DNA of 64,000 nt, taken from contig NC_092588.1 in NCBI RefSeq assembly GCF_047663525.1, positions 108,333,001-108,397,000 on the forward strand, written 5' to 3'. Position 1 is the stretch's first letter. Every line of letters starts with the position of its first letter. This stretch comes from Anas platyrhynchos. Lineage: Eukaryota; Chordata; Aves; Anseriformes; Anatidae. The translations under genes and the position numbers were made by a program. The notes under the pieces are model-generated. The model was not told where the DNA came from and made no database searches. It worked only from the letters and a program-made list of their open reading frames with translations. This document shows, piece after piece, positions 51,101 to 62,112 of the stretch.

Positions 51101-54100
51101 AACCAAGCAGGTTCAGGAAATATCAAAGTATGATGACGTTTGCAGTGTGTTATTTACTCAATCCTGTTGCTTAGGTTAGAGATGTTTAGGGTCAAACTTA
51201 TGCTGGTAGTGGAAGAGCTGATTGATATGTGCAGATGCACAAATCTGATCTGAACTGAGAAGCATATAAGAAATAACAAAAATCTGCAAGACAGTGTTAT
51301 ACCAGGACAATCAATGGAGAATATTTTGATCTGTCAAGCTTTTCCACTTCATTAGCACCCAGGGGAAATAAGACAGATGCTAAAACTTATCTTCTTGTTG
51401 ATTTGAAAATCAAAATATGAGGTAAATGCAATTGCAGTGTTAGGAATTGGCATTTCAATAGCAGTTTGAGGAGAACTGCTTCAGATTTTTAACTGCCAAG
51501 TAGTGATTGCGTAGTGCAAATATCATTATTGTCAATGAAAGATATCATGGAAAAATCTGCAAAGTTAGAGAAAAAATATATTGAGATCTTTTAATATCTC
51601 ATTTCCCTCTCATGGTAGGAAGTATTTCAATTTTTATTGGAAGTCTTAGGGCTGTAAAATCTGGCTGCTTTGCTGGAGAGAGAAAACTGAAATAAATTAA
51701 CTACTATCTACCTGAATTTCTGTACCTTTTTTTTTTTTCGGTCCTAAGCAGAACTATAAATTATGTGCTGGTGACCAACTCATATTATTACTTTTCTTAA
51801 TCGAGCAATTTACACGCCATTTAGAGTTTTCAGGAAAATAAGCCATTTATTTTTGTCAGCACTGCAATATATTATTGTGCTGTATTTTCCTCCCCCCTCC
51901 CCAGGTTGTGAAGGGAATTAGGGAGGCTTCTTCTAAGCTGCGTGACTTCTGCTAGTACCCATGTCACCTCACCAGTAGCGACAGCTAGTTATGTTCTGCC
52001 CACAGGTATCTGCACGCTCGTGGGACCATAACGAATTTTTTGCCCAGTTTGCTGGAGATCACACTCTTCTAACTGTGGGGTATTCTACAGTGATTGATAC
52101 ACTGGCAGAAGGACTGGACATCCGGTTGAATTTCCCAGTAAGTGTGGAAAATGTTAATGTAGTACTTGCCTTGCTTTACTTTGACACACCACATCATATC
52201 TTTTATATTCTTTTCGACCAGGTAAATCTGCAGCTGCAGTTATCCCAGCTTAGCTTTAAGAAAAGAGAGGACAAGTTAAGTTTCTGACTGATCAGAAATT
52301 AAATTATTGATGTTGCCATTAGCATCAAGTAATACTACTTATATTAAATCTCTGATACTGGAAATACAGCTGTATTTCTACAGTCTAAATGTAGTCTAAA
52401 TGGAGTGCAGTCTAATAATTTTATATAAATTTAATCATAGTATTTGATGAATGCAGTGTCAAAGGTATACAGTAATAAAAAATCACTTTAACTAACTTGA
52501 ATTTTTAAAGAATACTGTAATGAACAGTAATGAACTCTCTAGTAAGGAACACTTTATACTATTTCTGGAAAGCCTCTCTGAGGACCATCTGTACTTAAAC
52601 ATAATGTGATGAGCTGGTATGTTAGAATCATGATTTTTCTTTTTCAGCTACATAGAAGCTTTTTTTCCTTTCTTTCAATGTTTCTGTGGATATTTGTACT
52701 TAACTAGTTTGCAGACTGGTGCTATATTAGCTATTCTTGTCTGACTTTATATTGCACATATAGATTTTGTAGTATAATGTTTTTGCACTTGCCTTTCAAT
52801 AGGTACAGAGCATTGACTATTCTGGTGAAGAAGTACAGGTCACTACTGCAGAAGGAACAGTGTGGAGAACCCAAAAGGTAACCAATATGCTTCAATTTTA
52901 TGGATTTTGGAGAACACAAGAGCAGTATTGACCACAGGACCCCTCCCTTTTTTTTCCCCTTCCTTTCCCTCAGAAGACTCTCTAGTCCAATTTCTACTCT
53001 CTCAAAGATGAAAACTCACCCGTATATTCCAATGACCTGTATTTGCATGTCACAGAACATATTTTTCATTCCACATGCTTGAGTTTTGAGTACTAGTTGA
53101 TTTAAAGAGCTAAGGTCTATAAAGTTAGCACTATAAAAATGTGAATCACATAGATTTTTATCTGGTCTCTGAAGTGACAGTTAGGATGGCAGATGGTTTT
53201 TTTTTTTTTGGTTCCATTCCCTACTCAGCTTTACCCCACTTGACATGTAAGTCTACCCCATGAAACTTTTCCCTTTGGGATGCTGGACTCAACAACCCAT
53301 GCATGTTTCTCAGTCAGTCTTATTTCCTGTGTCCCCATCTGTTTTGTGATGCATAATTTATATTTTAGGCATTTTAAAAACGAAACCTAAATGTGATCAA
53401 AACTGGATTGTCATCACTTATGTCGCTGAACAAAATTTAAAGGGTGGGAATCTCTGAAGGAAAAAAAAAACACAAAACAAAACACAACAAAAACACATCT
53501 TTCCTCCTTTCAAAAAGACAGTTCTTTTAATCTGATAGTCAATGACTATAATTTACAGGAGGTATTAAAATTAGCAGCATGGTTAGCCAGTGATACAAGC
53601 AATTCAGCAGACTGCAGCTTAAAAGCCAGTGAGTGAACTGAGGGACCTGTTCTCACCTGAATGTAACGCGCAGTAAAATCAGACACTAATCTTGAGACGT
53701 CTGGTGAGTATTATGCTGCATCTTACACGAAAAATCCAAGACAGTTAAGAGGATGCTATTAGGCTTAAGTGCAGCGTTCATCTTTTGCTGCTATTGTGAC
53801 TGTAATTATTTCTTTCAGGTATTAGTGACCGTACCACTGGCCCTTCTTCAGAAAAATGCCATTCAGTTTAATCCTCCACTGTCAGAAAAAAAAATTAAAG
53901 CTATTAACAGTTTGGGAGCAGGAGTCATTGAGAAGGTAAGGAAATTTGGAATATATTTCAGCTTCTTTTCACAGAAATATTGGCTGCTTTGGCCCTGTTG
54001 CTTTTGCTGTGCATTTCTCAGGGTTCACCTAGACATTTGGTTTTACTTGTATTCTCTAGCCAAAAATCTTTGGTGACGTATCTGTTACATGCAGTTTTGG

Positions 54101-57100
54101 AGGGGGTGGGACAGGGAATGGAAGCATGGAAAGAAACATTTTGCAGAGCTCCTTCTTTTCTCTATTTCTCTACTATTAGAAAAAATCAATGGAAATAGTT
54201 GCGTTCATTTCTTTTTTAACCTGCACAGTGTACATAGTTAAAATGCTTGGAAGAGAAAAATCCTAGCAAGGATCCCGTGTATTTCATAGTATTCCCAACT
54301 CAAATCTATTTTTTTAAATGAAAGTGTTTGCAGAATCACTTCACAGCTTAAACTTTTTATGCAAGCCTTACATTGATCTTAGATATTCCAAAACTCTCAT
54401 AGTATTTTCTTATTCCTGTTCCTTTTGACCTAACAAATACATGAACTACTTCAGATGAATACTGAAAGCTGTGTATTTGACCAGTGTAAGATCTACATTT
54501 TCCCAGTGCAAAAAGACAATTGCTCGTGAAAAGATCCCTCGTAAGGTCTGTGGTTAGAACAAAATAGTAACAGAAGTAATGCCAGAAACCAGACAACAGC
54601 AGTGTGGAAATCTAAAGGCAAGATTCAATGATCTCCATCCATTGTCGGTAATTCTGAGTTCTGCATTAAGTTTGTAAAAACTCTGCCGAATTTGAGCATT
54701 TTCCATAGTGAATTAAATTGTGAACTTGATTTTGTTTTCAATTTCTGGGACTTCAGTTTTATTTCCCACCTTGTTCCCCTGGGTGAACAGGCCCATACAA
54801 TCTTTTTTGAGACCCCTTTACAGAACTGTATACCTCTAATTGAGTGGGAAAGGGCAAAAGAGTTAGAACAGTTTTGAGTTCTGTAGTATGAAATTATTCG
54901 ATTCCCTCTCTATTTCTTTCTCTCTAGATCGCCTTGCAGTTTCCTTATAGATTTTGGGACAGTAAAATTCAAGGAGCTGATTTTTTTGGCCACGTTCCAC
55001 CCAATTCCAGCCAACGTGGACTTTTTAGCGTCTTCTATGACATGGATCCAGAGGTATCATACACTATCTGTTTTTTATGTTGTCCCTTTAGAAATACAGT
55101 TTGTAATCTTGGTACAATAGTTACTGAAAATTGAAAGCTTCCCCCTTTTTTTTCCTGCTACTCTTAAAAGAAGTGGAATCATTTCTTAGCAAGAAAAAGT
55201 TGATTTATACTTTGTAATAAATGGCAGCGTTTTCCCAGATTTGTCTACAAAATAATATACAAGTAAATTTCATGTTTTTAGTGTAAAGCTATCCTGAAAA
55301 CAAGTGTGTAACACCTAACTGCAGATGAACAAATAGGGGTAAGTCTGCCAGTCACTTCCAGTTTAGGACTTTTGTTTCCTTACTTAAACCTAAAAAAGTT
55401 GATGCCAGTTTACTAATACCTACTGGCTTGCAGTGACCTGAATGTCTGTGTGAAGCAGCAGAAAACAAATAGGTTTTGCATGAAACTGAGCTCTGCAAGG
55501 CCAAATCAATTGATTTCAAAAACGATTCAAACCAGTGTATTGACATTGTTTCCCTTCCCTGACAGTTCCAAGCAGGCACCCTACACACAATTTTTCATGC
55601 TTTAACAAGTGCTGCTTATTACTTGGCATCAGTTAAAAGTCATTCTGTAATCTCATGACTTAACCAAAAAAAGTACTATCCTGTGAAGGTTGCACTCTGT
55701 TATTACAATATCAATACCTGTATATGGCTTTCTGTAAAGAAGTTTTCTCCGTAATACTTAGGAGCTCATTGTACGTGAGATTCAGTGTGCTATCGACAGC
55801 TAATAGTTACCACTATTCTGATAGCTATTAAGTTTAGTAACAGAAGAATTGCCTTATAGATAAGAGGGGGAATTTAATAGATTTGACAGCCTGTGGTATT
55901 CTATAGTCACTACTTAATCTTTGAAATTACTGAATCATAGCAAATTTCTTGAAATGAAAGGAAGCATCAGGAGAACTGAGCTTTCCTTTCTTTGGCCAGA
56001 ATCAGATGCTAAGGACTTAGCCTCGAATCACAGAATTGCTTGGGTTGGAAGGGACCTTAAAGTCCATCCAGTTCCAGCCCCCTGCCATGGGCAGGGACAC
56101 CTCCCACCAGCCCAGGCTGCCCAAAGCCCCATCCAGCCTGGCCTTGAGCACCTCCAGGGATGGGGCAGCCACACCTGCTCTGGGCAACCTGTGCCAGTGC
56201 CTCACCACTCTCTGAGTGAAGAACTTCCTCCTAATTTCTAATCTACATCCTTCCTCTTTCAGTTTTAACACCCCCCCCCCCTTGTCCTATCATTATCTAC
56301 AAAATTATCAAGCAAAAAGTCGCTGACCATCATTTTTATAAACCCCCTTTATTGAAAAGCTGCAGTGAGGTCTTCCCAGAGCCTTCTCTTCTTCAGGCTG
56401 AACAGCCCCAGCTCTCTCAGCCTTTCTGCACAGGAGAGGTGCTCCAGCCCTATGAGCATCTTTGTGGCCCTCCTCTGGACCCTCTCTAACAGCCCCACAT
56501 CCTCCTTGTGCTGGGGGCCCCACACCTGGATGCAGCACTCCAGGTACCTAAAGTAGTAATTTTGAAGTGATGCAATATGTTAACGTTTTGTTTCTAGGGC
56601 AAACAAAGCATTTTAATGTCAGTGGTCACTGGAGATGCTGTGACAACCATTAAGAATTTAGATGATAAACAAGTACTGCAGCAGTGTATGACTGTACTTC
56701 GAGAGCTGTTTAAGGAGCAGGTAAGAGAAGCCTCTTCTCTTAAAAACCATGAATTAACTTGCCAACAGACAAAGCTTTTGATTGTGTTACCTGATGTTTA
56801 AAGTACCAAAGTTTCCCTGTTTGATTTTTTTCTTTTTCTGTGTGTTTGAGGACATATGCATCCTTTGAAATATGGTAAAAACAACATTTGGTCTCTTGTC
56901 TAAAAAATACATATTGAGATTTCTTAGATCCGTCCCAAGGAAAAAACATATTGAATAGAACACCAGAAATGAACTTTCCTTCAAAGTGCTTTTAGAAATG
57001 ACAATTAAAATAAATCAGTACTTCAGGAAGGTAATACACTCCTAAACTGTCATTTTTTTCCAAACTTTTTGTTGGTTATCCCTGCTTCTAATACATCATA

Positions 57101-59354
57101 AAAGCTCTAAGCATAATAATTCTTTTTTTTTTTTTTTCCTCCAGTGTAAAAAACCACTGAAATTAGATGCAGGTGTCTGTGTGGGGGAAGGTTATTCTTT
57201 TAATAAGAAACAGCCTTTCCTGAGATACCTGGGGGTGGAGGTACAAGCAAGATGATCAGTTAAGGGCCCTATAGCTTGACTGTAAAGAAAAAGAGTAAAA
57301 ATTCCCTTACTTCCCCACCAGCTCATCATCAGGATAAGCACTAATAGGAAAAGTCCGATAAATCTGGGGCAAGAAGAAGGTTATTACTCAGTAATGTTAT
57401 TTGCACTCTATTTAATGGACTGTAATATCTTGCAGTTAAATTACTCTGAGCAGTTAGGTCTCAGGGAATGCTTGGACTAACAATCCTGGAAAGATTTTTG
57501 GCATCCAAAAGCTTTCCTTTACCTGCTGAACAAACTTTTGGTGACAGCTTTACAGTTACTAGAATCATGGCAACGCAAGTCCACATACCTGCTATTTTAC
57601 GTACAGGGAACAAACAGGGCTTGGGTTTTGGCACTAGCCCAGAAGGACGATTCTCTCCTCTTTGTTCCCATGGTTTATAGCAGTTGTGAATTTCAGTCAT
57701 CTGTCCACAATGCTGCAGGATTTGCAAAGATGAGGTGGCTTCTAGGGGTGTACCAATTCTGGGATGTCCATGCCACTTGCCATATGTAGCTGTTTGGCCA
57801 GCTCTTGTTTTGATTGCTTGCACTCTAGTATTTTGGGTGCTGCCTGAACGGAATAGTCTGATTTTGATATCAGATGTTGTGCAAGAGACAATCAGAGGTA
57901 CTTTTGTCTACTTATCACAAACTCCTTAAGAGTAAGACACAGCTGTAGTTAACCGAGCCCTTGTACAGTTGTTCAGGCTCTTTTTGGTAGAACGGTGTGG
58001 AATTTACATGCTGTAGTGTGACAAAGAATAGATGGTATTACTCTCAAGGCTCAACTATGGACTTAGTTTTCTGTTTTCTCCCTGAACCTAGCTTTCAAAC
58101 TAGCTCACTTTCTGATTTTAGACATGTTATTTCTCCATTGGAATAAAATAATCCACAAAATGGAGATGATATTTTGAGATTTAACAAGCTAGCAAACTTG
58201 CAAGCATTGTGCCTTACTAAGACGTAAAGTGCTTATGTTAAACACACAAACATACTGAGTGATGTTGATACTGGTATTTTAACAGGATTTTTTTTTTTTC
58301 TAGATAGTTCTAGATACAATATCCAGATTTGTTGCATTCAAAACAGTGCAACTGTAATGTTTCAGCCATCAGACATGTCTAGTAATAAAATTATGCCAGT
58401 AGTCACCAAAGGAAGCCTAGAATTTAATTCTGGAATTTAATCCAATCTGTGTTGTAATAATACTGCATACCCTCTAAAGATTATGGAAAGCTATCCAAAC
58501 AGGAGTTCTTCTGCGTAGCACATAAGCTTTACCTTGATTACACAGGAGGTTCCAGACCCAGTAAAGTTTTTTGTTACTCGATGGAGCAAAGATCCATGGC
58601 TCCAGATGGCATACAGCTTCGTAAGAACAGGAGGCAGCGGTGAAGCTTATGACATTATAGCTGAAGACATACAAGGAAAAGTTTTTTTTGCTGGTGAGGT
58701 AGGTATCTTTGTTTAAGGTTATTGGGGAACTATTTATGAAAGATCGTCTTTTGTTAGCCAACGCTTATTAATTTAGAGGTAGCATATAAATATTCTGTTA
58801 CACAAATACACTGATGTTTCTTGATTTTGACACAGACCCCTCTTTAATTCCTATTATTGGGAACAGGACGCTTGCCAAATATCTGAGGTTGGGAGCAAAC
58901 TGCATAACTGTAAGAACACAGTATGACAAGACAACATGCTCCACTTGTATTTTTAGTCAAATTATCTTGCTGTTACTGTATTTGTGGGTAATGTAACAAA
59001 TGCACGCTGCTGATGGCACAGGTGCCTTCTATATCGAAACAGCAGTTACATGTCTCGCTGAAGTACAGACAGTAAAACAGACTGACTTGCTTGCAGATCT
59101 TGATGTTGCCAAAAATCATGTCTTTCCTCTTAAATTCTTTCACTCAAGTTTTCCATACCATTTTAAAATGCCAGTATATGCTTAAGGAAAACATAACTGA
59201 TCTTAGAAACTGAAATTCTAGCTGTTTTAATAGTTTTAGAAACAAGTCACTTTGTCTTTTTTTAATACAGGCCACGAACAGGCACTTTCCTCAGACCGTT
59301 ACAGGAGCTTACTTGAGTGGGGTTCGAGAAGCGAGCAAAATAGCTGCATTTTAA
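36103..59354 (+). CDS. KDM1B: KDM1B/LSD2, FAD-dependent histone H3K4 demethylase (20 coding exons)
   Basis: This nuclear flavin amine oxidase demethylates H3K4me1/2 and in mammals is needed for maternal imprint establishment. Twenty coding exons with GT-AG borders and matching phases total 2463 bp, or 820 aa against 822 in human. Domains in order: a C4H2C2 zinc finger (C53, C58, C65, C73, H84, H90, C92, C95), a CW-type zinc finger (C142, C147, C169, C185), SWIRM (about 262-371) and the amine oxidase domain (about 381-820). The last carries the dinucleotide motif GAGAAG (387-392), E410 and GGRV, and K659, equivalent to catalytic human K661. The second glycine-motif position is A390 where human has P. 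The protein ends [20 protein letters not shown] ... KIAAF. The start exon has A at -3. The gene is head-to-head with TPMT. Introns contain simple repeats and one CR1. Confidence 0.97.
36220..36288. repeat. (TTTTA)n pentanucleotide microsatellite
   Basis: About 13 uninterrupted ATTTT units. It starts about 27 bp after the donor of the KDM1B start-codon exon. Confidence 0.95.
37051..37175 (+). CDS. KDM1B: KDM1B coding exon 2
   Basis: Acceptor CTTTATTAG|GTGAAG and donor GAAAG|GTTTGT. It encodes residues 31-71 and part of R72: a basic/acidic linker ([13 protein letters not shown]) and the first zinc ligands C53, C58 and C65. Confidence 0.95.
38888..38977 (+). CDS. KDM1B: KDM1B coding exon 3
   Basis: Acceptor GTTTTACAG|ATGTGC and donor CGAAG|GTAGAC. 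It encodes R72-S102 with zinc ligands C73, H84, H90, C92 and C95 ([20 protein letters not shown]). Confidence 0.96.
39758..39869 (+). CDS. KDM1B: KDM1B coding exon 4
   Basis: Acceptor CTTCTTAG|CCATAA and donor TACTGG|GTAAGA. It encodes residues 102-139 including [13 protein letters not shown] and [12 protein letters not shown]. Confidence 0.96.
40496..40612 (+). CDS. KDM1B: KDM1B coding exon 5
   Basis: Acceptor CGACTTGTAG|GTGCAG and donor ACCAAG|GTAGCA. It encodes residues 140-178, the CW-type zinc finger ([21 protein letters not shown]169). Confidence 0.96.
41604..41642 (+). CDS. KDM1B: KDM1B coding exon 6 (micro-exon, 13 codons)
   Basis: Acceptor TTTCTTTCAG|ACGGAG and donor GACTTG|GTGAGT. 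It encodes [13 protein letters not shown] (179-191), supplying C185, the last CW zinc ligand. It is phase 0 on both sides, so skipping would keep frame but lose that ligand. Confidence 0.93.
42728..42932 (+). CDS. KDM1B: KDM1B coding exon 7
   Basis: Acceptor TTGGCCAG|AGAGTG and donor GACTG|GTAAGA. It encodes residues 192-259 ([20 protein letters not shown] ... [14 protein letters not shown]) and part of V260. The segment after TSTNR ([20 protein letters not shown]) differs most from human. Confidence 0.95.
44041..44225 (+). CDS. KDM1B: KDM1B coding exon 8
   Basis: Acceptor TTTTATTCAG|TTGCAG and donor TGCAAG|GTAAGA. It encodes residues 260-321, the beginning of SWIRM ([36 protein letters not shown]). 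Confidence 0.97.
44738..44757. repeat. (TA)n short microsatellite
   Basis: About 10 TA units in KDM1B intron 8. Confidence 0.8.
45160..45336 (+). CDS. KDM1B: KDM1B coding exon 9
   Basis: Acceptor CCTTTACAG|GAGGCT and donor CACAAT|GTAAGT. It encodes residues 322-380, the rest of SWIRM ([20 protein letters not shown]). Confidence 0.97.
46198..46272 (+). CDS. KDM1B: KDM1B coding exon 10
   Basis: Acceptor TATTTTTTAG|AAATCT and donor ATTAAG|GTAAGA. It encodes [20 protein letters not shown] and NFGIK (381-405), the FAD-binding Rossmann motif. Confidence 0.97.
47662..47799 (+). CDS. KDM1B: KDM1B coding exon 11
   Basis: Acceptor CTGTCACAG|GTCATT. The donor GAGCAA|GTGGGT is relatively weak, with A at -1. 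It encodes residues 406-451 ([36 protein letters not shown]). Confidence 0.96.
49207..49378 (+). CDS. KDM1B: KDM1B coding exon 12
   Basis: Acceptor TTTTCTTAAG|CTTGGC and donor GGTG|GTAAGT. It encodes residues 452-508 and part of E509 ([20 protein letters not shown]). Confidence 0.96.
49669..49695. repeat. 27-nt T homopolymer
   Basis: Uninterrupted T run in KDM1B intron 12, followed by GGTATACAG, which together resemble a 3' splice site. Confidence 0.9.
50458..50585 (+). CDS. KDM1B: KDM1B coding exon 13
   Basis: Acceptor TTCTTTTACAG|AGAAAA and donor TCTCAG|GTGAGT. It encodes residues 509-551 ([36 protein letters not shown]). Confidence 0.97.
52006..52137 (+). CDS. KDM1B: KDM1B coding exon 14
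   Basis: Acceptor CTGCCCACAG|GTATCT and donor TTCCCA|GTAAGT. It encodes residues 552-595 ([32 protein letters not shown]). Confidence 0.97.
52803..52877 (+). CDS. KDM1B: KDM1B coding exon 15
   Basis: Acceptor CCTTTCAATAG|GTACAG and donor CAAAAG|GTAACC. It encodes residues 596-620 ([20 protein letters not shown] ...). Confidence 0.96.
53819..53935 (+). CDS. KDM1B: KDM1B coding exon 16 (carries catalytic lysine)
   Basis: Acceptor TTTCTTTCAG|GTATTA and donor GAGAAG|GTAAGG. It encodes residues 621-659. The last codon is K659 in [11 protein letters not shown], aligned with human catalytic K661 and LSD1 K661. The preceding [11 protein letters not shown] is a classic amine oxidase motif. Confidence 0.97.
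54928..55053 (+). CDS. KDM1B: KDM1B coding exon 17
   Basis: Acceptor TTTCTCTCTAG|ATCGCC and donor CCAGAG|GTATCA. It encodes residues 660-701 ([31 protein letters not shown]). Confidence 0.97.
56026..56543 (-). mobile_element. CR1 LINE fragment in KDM1B intron 17, antisense to the gene
   Basis: It starts AATCACAGAATTGCTTGGGT and continues GGAAGGGACCTTAAAGTCCA, then 'gccctatgagcatctttgtg', ending at 'gcagcactccag'. These are the reverse complement of the standard CR1 3' region. It is 5'-truncated and contains a C run at 56271-56281. Its better match to the family pattern suggests it is younger than the copy at 11 kb. Confidence 0.93.
56598..56720 (+). CDS. KDM1B: KDM1B coding exon 18
   Basis: Acceptor TTTTGTTTCTAG|GGCAAA and donor GAGCAG|GTAAGA. 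It encodes residues 702-742 ([28 protein letters not shown]). A CR1 element ends only 54 bp upstream of this exon. Confidence 0.97.
58546..58698 (+). CDS. KDM1B: KDM1B coding exon 19
   Basis: Acceptor TGATTACACAG|GAGGTT and donor GGTGAG|GTAGGT. It encodes residues 743-793 ([41 protein letters not shown]), the C-terminal FAD-binding part. Confidence 0.97.
59271..59354 (+). CDS. KDM1B: KDM1B coding exon 20 (terminal)
   Basis: Acceptor TTTAATACAG|GCCACG. It encodes residues 794-820 ([27 protein letters not shown] in two parts), then TAA at 59352-59354. Confidence 0.97.
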   Translation, partial: ATNRHFPQTVTGAYLSGVREASKIAAF

Positions 59355-62080
59355 GTACTGAAATTTTGTGGTTATAGATATATCTTAAATTGTTTTCTGT
59401 GGATAAAACTATCTTCAAGTTTCCTATTTGCTGTCTTTTTTCTAAATGGTACTTTAATAGCATATGGTACCTGAAGATAAAATCTTCATCTTCCTTTTCC
59501 TATTTTGTTGTTGCTTCCCCTTTCCAAGCCCTAACAATACTTACTGTTGGGGTTATTTTTTCTTTCCAGCTAAGATATTACTAGCAAGAGTGACATTGGA
59601 GTCCCTGGCCACAGCTTAATTAACAGAACTTCTGTTGTGAGTCCTTTTCTGTGTGGCTCAAGTCACGCTATTGCAGATCTTCATTTCAGAAGGTCAGATT
59701 AAAACAAGACTAAGTTAACATACAGCATTAAAAATGCTGGCAGTTAGTAACGAGAATACAAGTTTTCCACTAACTGTGCTTCTCAGGTGAATTATGCTCA
59801 GAGGAGTTCAAACTTGCTCCCAAAAACCTGAATAACCTAGACAAATTCTAGAATTACTGTAGGAATGAACTCAACTATCATTCTTTCCACTTGTAATCAA
59901 TAACCTCTTCTACAGTATTTTTTCAGTTTCTTAGCCTCCAACACTTAGGCTTTGGAATATCAAGTTTGTTTAAATCAGACTGCTGGAACAGTTTACAGTG
60001 CAATCATAGTAAGGTTATTATACCTTATAAAAACTTGAAAGGAAAAATAAACTTTTACATAATTTTAAAAACTTCTTTTAAATATTCTCCCTGTTTTACT
60101 CAGAGAAATCCTTGTTACGATAGGGTAAGTTTAGATTTCCTTAGTGCTTCTGATCATTTAGAAATAGGACATCTTAAAAATATTATATTTCTATAATAAT
60201 TTTGAAAACAAAACTCCAAATTCATTTGGGCTGAGTAGAGGATGTCTACCGACATGAGTGTACAGCGAGGAATAAAGGAGGACTCTAAGTTCCTAATGGC
60301 TCATTCAACTTTTATATTTAAAAAATAAGTTAAGATGAATGAGGGAAAATATTAACACTTTATGAAGGGCTGAAACCAGGTGGCTTGCACTTTGACTTGA
60401 TTTTTTTTTCTTTTGTTGTTAAAGTATTATTAAAAGCAACTTGTGGGAGTTATTCAGTAAGGGCTAAGCATCTATCTAATAGCTTTTCCATGAGATGGGG
60501 AAGACAAAGTATTTTTTAATAGAAGTAGGACAGGCACAACCAGAATATCTATTGTATTACTGTTCCACTAAAATGGTAGTAATGGAAAAAAAATACCAAC
60601 AACTCTTAGTTCTGTTCCATTATGCCTTCCATGTAACTTTACTGCAGAGCTCATGGAAGGCCAGTAAGCACTTATTCTTCTTCCCTCATTCTCAAGCATA
60701 GGCTTTTTCATTTTTTAATCTCTTCATGTAAGAGTGACACAGAAAGCTTTTTTTTTTTTTTTATGTTACAGTGCTTATTTTCATAAAACTGTCATTGAAA
60801 AAGACAAAAGCAACCATAAGAAAAATCCTACTGAATAAATGCAATTCTTTTTAAATACCTTAAATTTGTTTTTAGAATAGCAAGGATATTAAATATCTTT
60901 ATTTAATCTTTAATTTACAAGGTGAAGATGTTTATATAACTAGATGTTTTTCAGATATATATTCTGTTCTGCTTCTTAAAGCTGAATTATATGGATTAAT
61001 AGGGAAAGTGTAACTGTTCATAATTTTTTCTCTACATAAAGGCTAATATGTACAGTTTTAAAAGTATTTCCAAGTATTAAATTGTAATTTAAAGGCTATA
61101 AGAAGCAAGACAAAATCCTTTAAGGATAAAAGATAATCAGATGTCAGATTTTGCTTTTGGTAATCATTTGCACTTTGTTAATTTCACATATTACAAGCCC
61201 ACTTACAGCACACCTAGGGAAGACTGAGAGCTGTATATGTTTGAGTTCCCAGTTTATCACACACAAAAACATTAATAGGAGTGGAGCTTGTGAATGTGAG
61301 GAAAAAAAAAAAAAAGCTTATTACTATGAGCTCAAGACATTAACTCAGTGGCTGCTTACAGCTGACTTTGGTCTGAACTTCAGTCAGCTCCATAAGAGCA
61401 CATAAGCCCACTGTGTATTTAAGAAAGAACTGCCTAGAAAGCTGAGCTCAGCTTCCATTTCTACAGTTGAAAGCTTGCATGAACATGCTTATTTTAGGCA
61501 TGTGCTTCCATCCTGTTAATTTGTACTTGGGGTTTTAAATCTACCTACAGCTCTGTAGGTAGATAAGTGATACACTCTAGGAAATAGAGATGGACAGGAA
61601 CAAATATTGTCACATTTGGCTTCAGCTGCTGCACACTTCTTATAGCATTAAGAAAAAATAAGAAATGATGCATTTATCAATGGCCTAGTCTACTAATTAT
61701 TTGTATATTATTTTTGTGCCAAGGCACTTAAACAGAATTGTACTGCACTTAAGTTTGAGGAGTAAATAAAATATGTTCCACTTTAGCTTATGGTGATTTA
61801 AAATATATAAGAACATCAGGCTGGTTCTGAGGCTTCATTCTTAATTAATGTTCCCCCAATTTTTTAATTTCCTATGTCAAATTTTATTTCAAGCATGTAT
61901 GTGTTTTACTTTTGTGTTTAATTAATTTATTCCCTGCAAATAAAGAACTAGGGAATTTTTTTTGAGCAGGTTTGTTTAAATGTTATCAAAAATATTTGAA
62001 TGCAGAGCATGATCTGTTACACTTCAACTCTTCTGTGTGACTATGTTATGGCAGCAGAATAAAACTGGAAAGTATCCACA
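59355..62080 (+). other. KDM1B: Probable KDM1B 3' UTR
   Basis: No new coding region is seen. The stretch is AT-rich and holds AATAAA at 60046, 60271, 60834, 61765, 61939 and 62058. The last is followed about 25 nt later by TTGTGGTGTG and a T run, a canonical cleavage context. A 2.7-kb UTR with alternative shorter ends is inferred, not shown. Confidence 0.55.
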
Positions 62081-62112
62081 GGGCACTTGTGGTGTGTTTT
62101 TTTTTCTTTTCT
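62058..62112 (+). terminator. KDM1B: Strong candidate polyadenylation site of KDM1B
   Basis: AATAAA at 62058-62063 is followed by CACTTGTGGTGTG and a TTTTTTTTT run at about 62084-62105, the expected spacing for a GU/U-rich downstream element. Confidence 0.55.
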
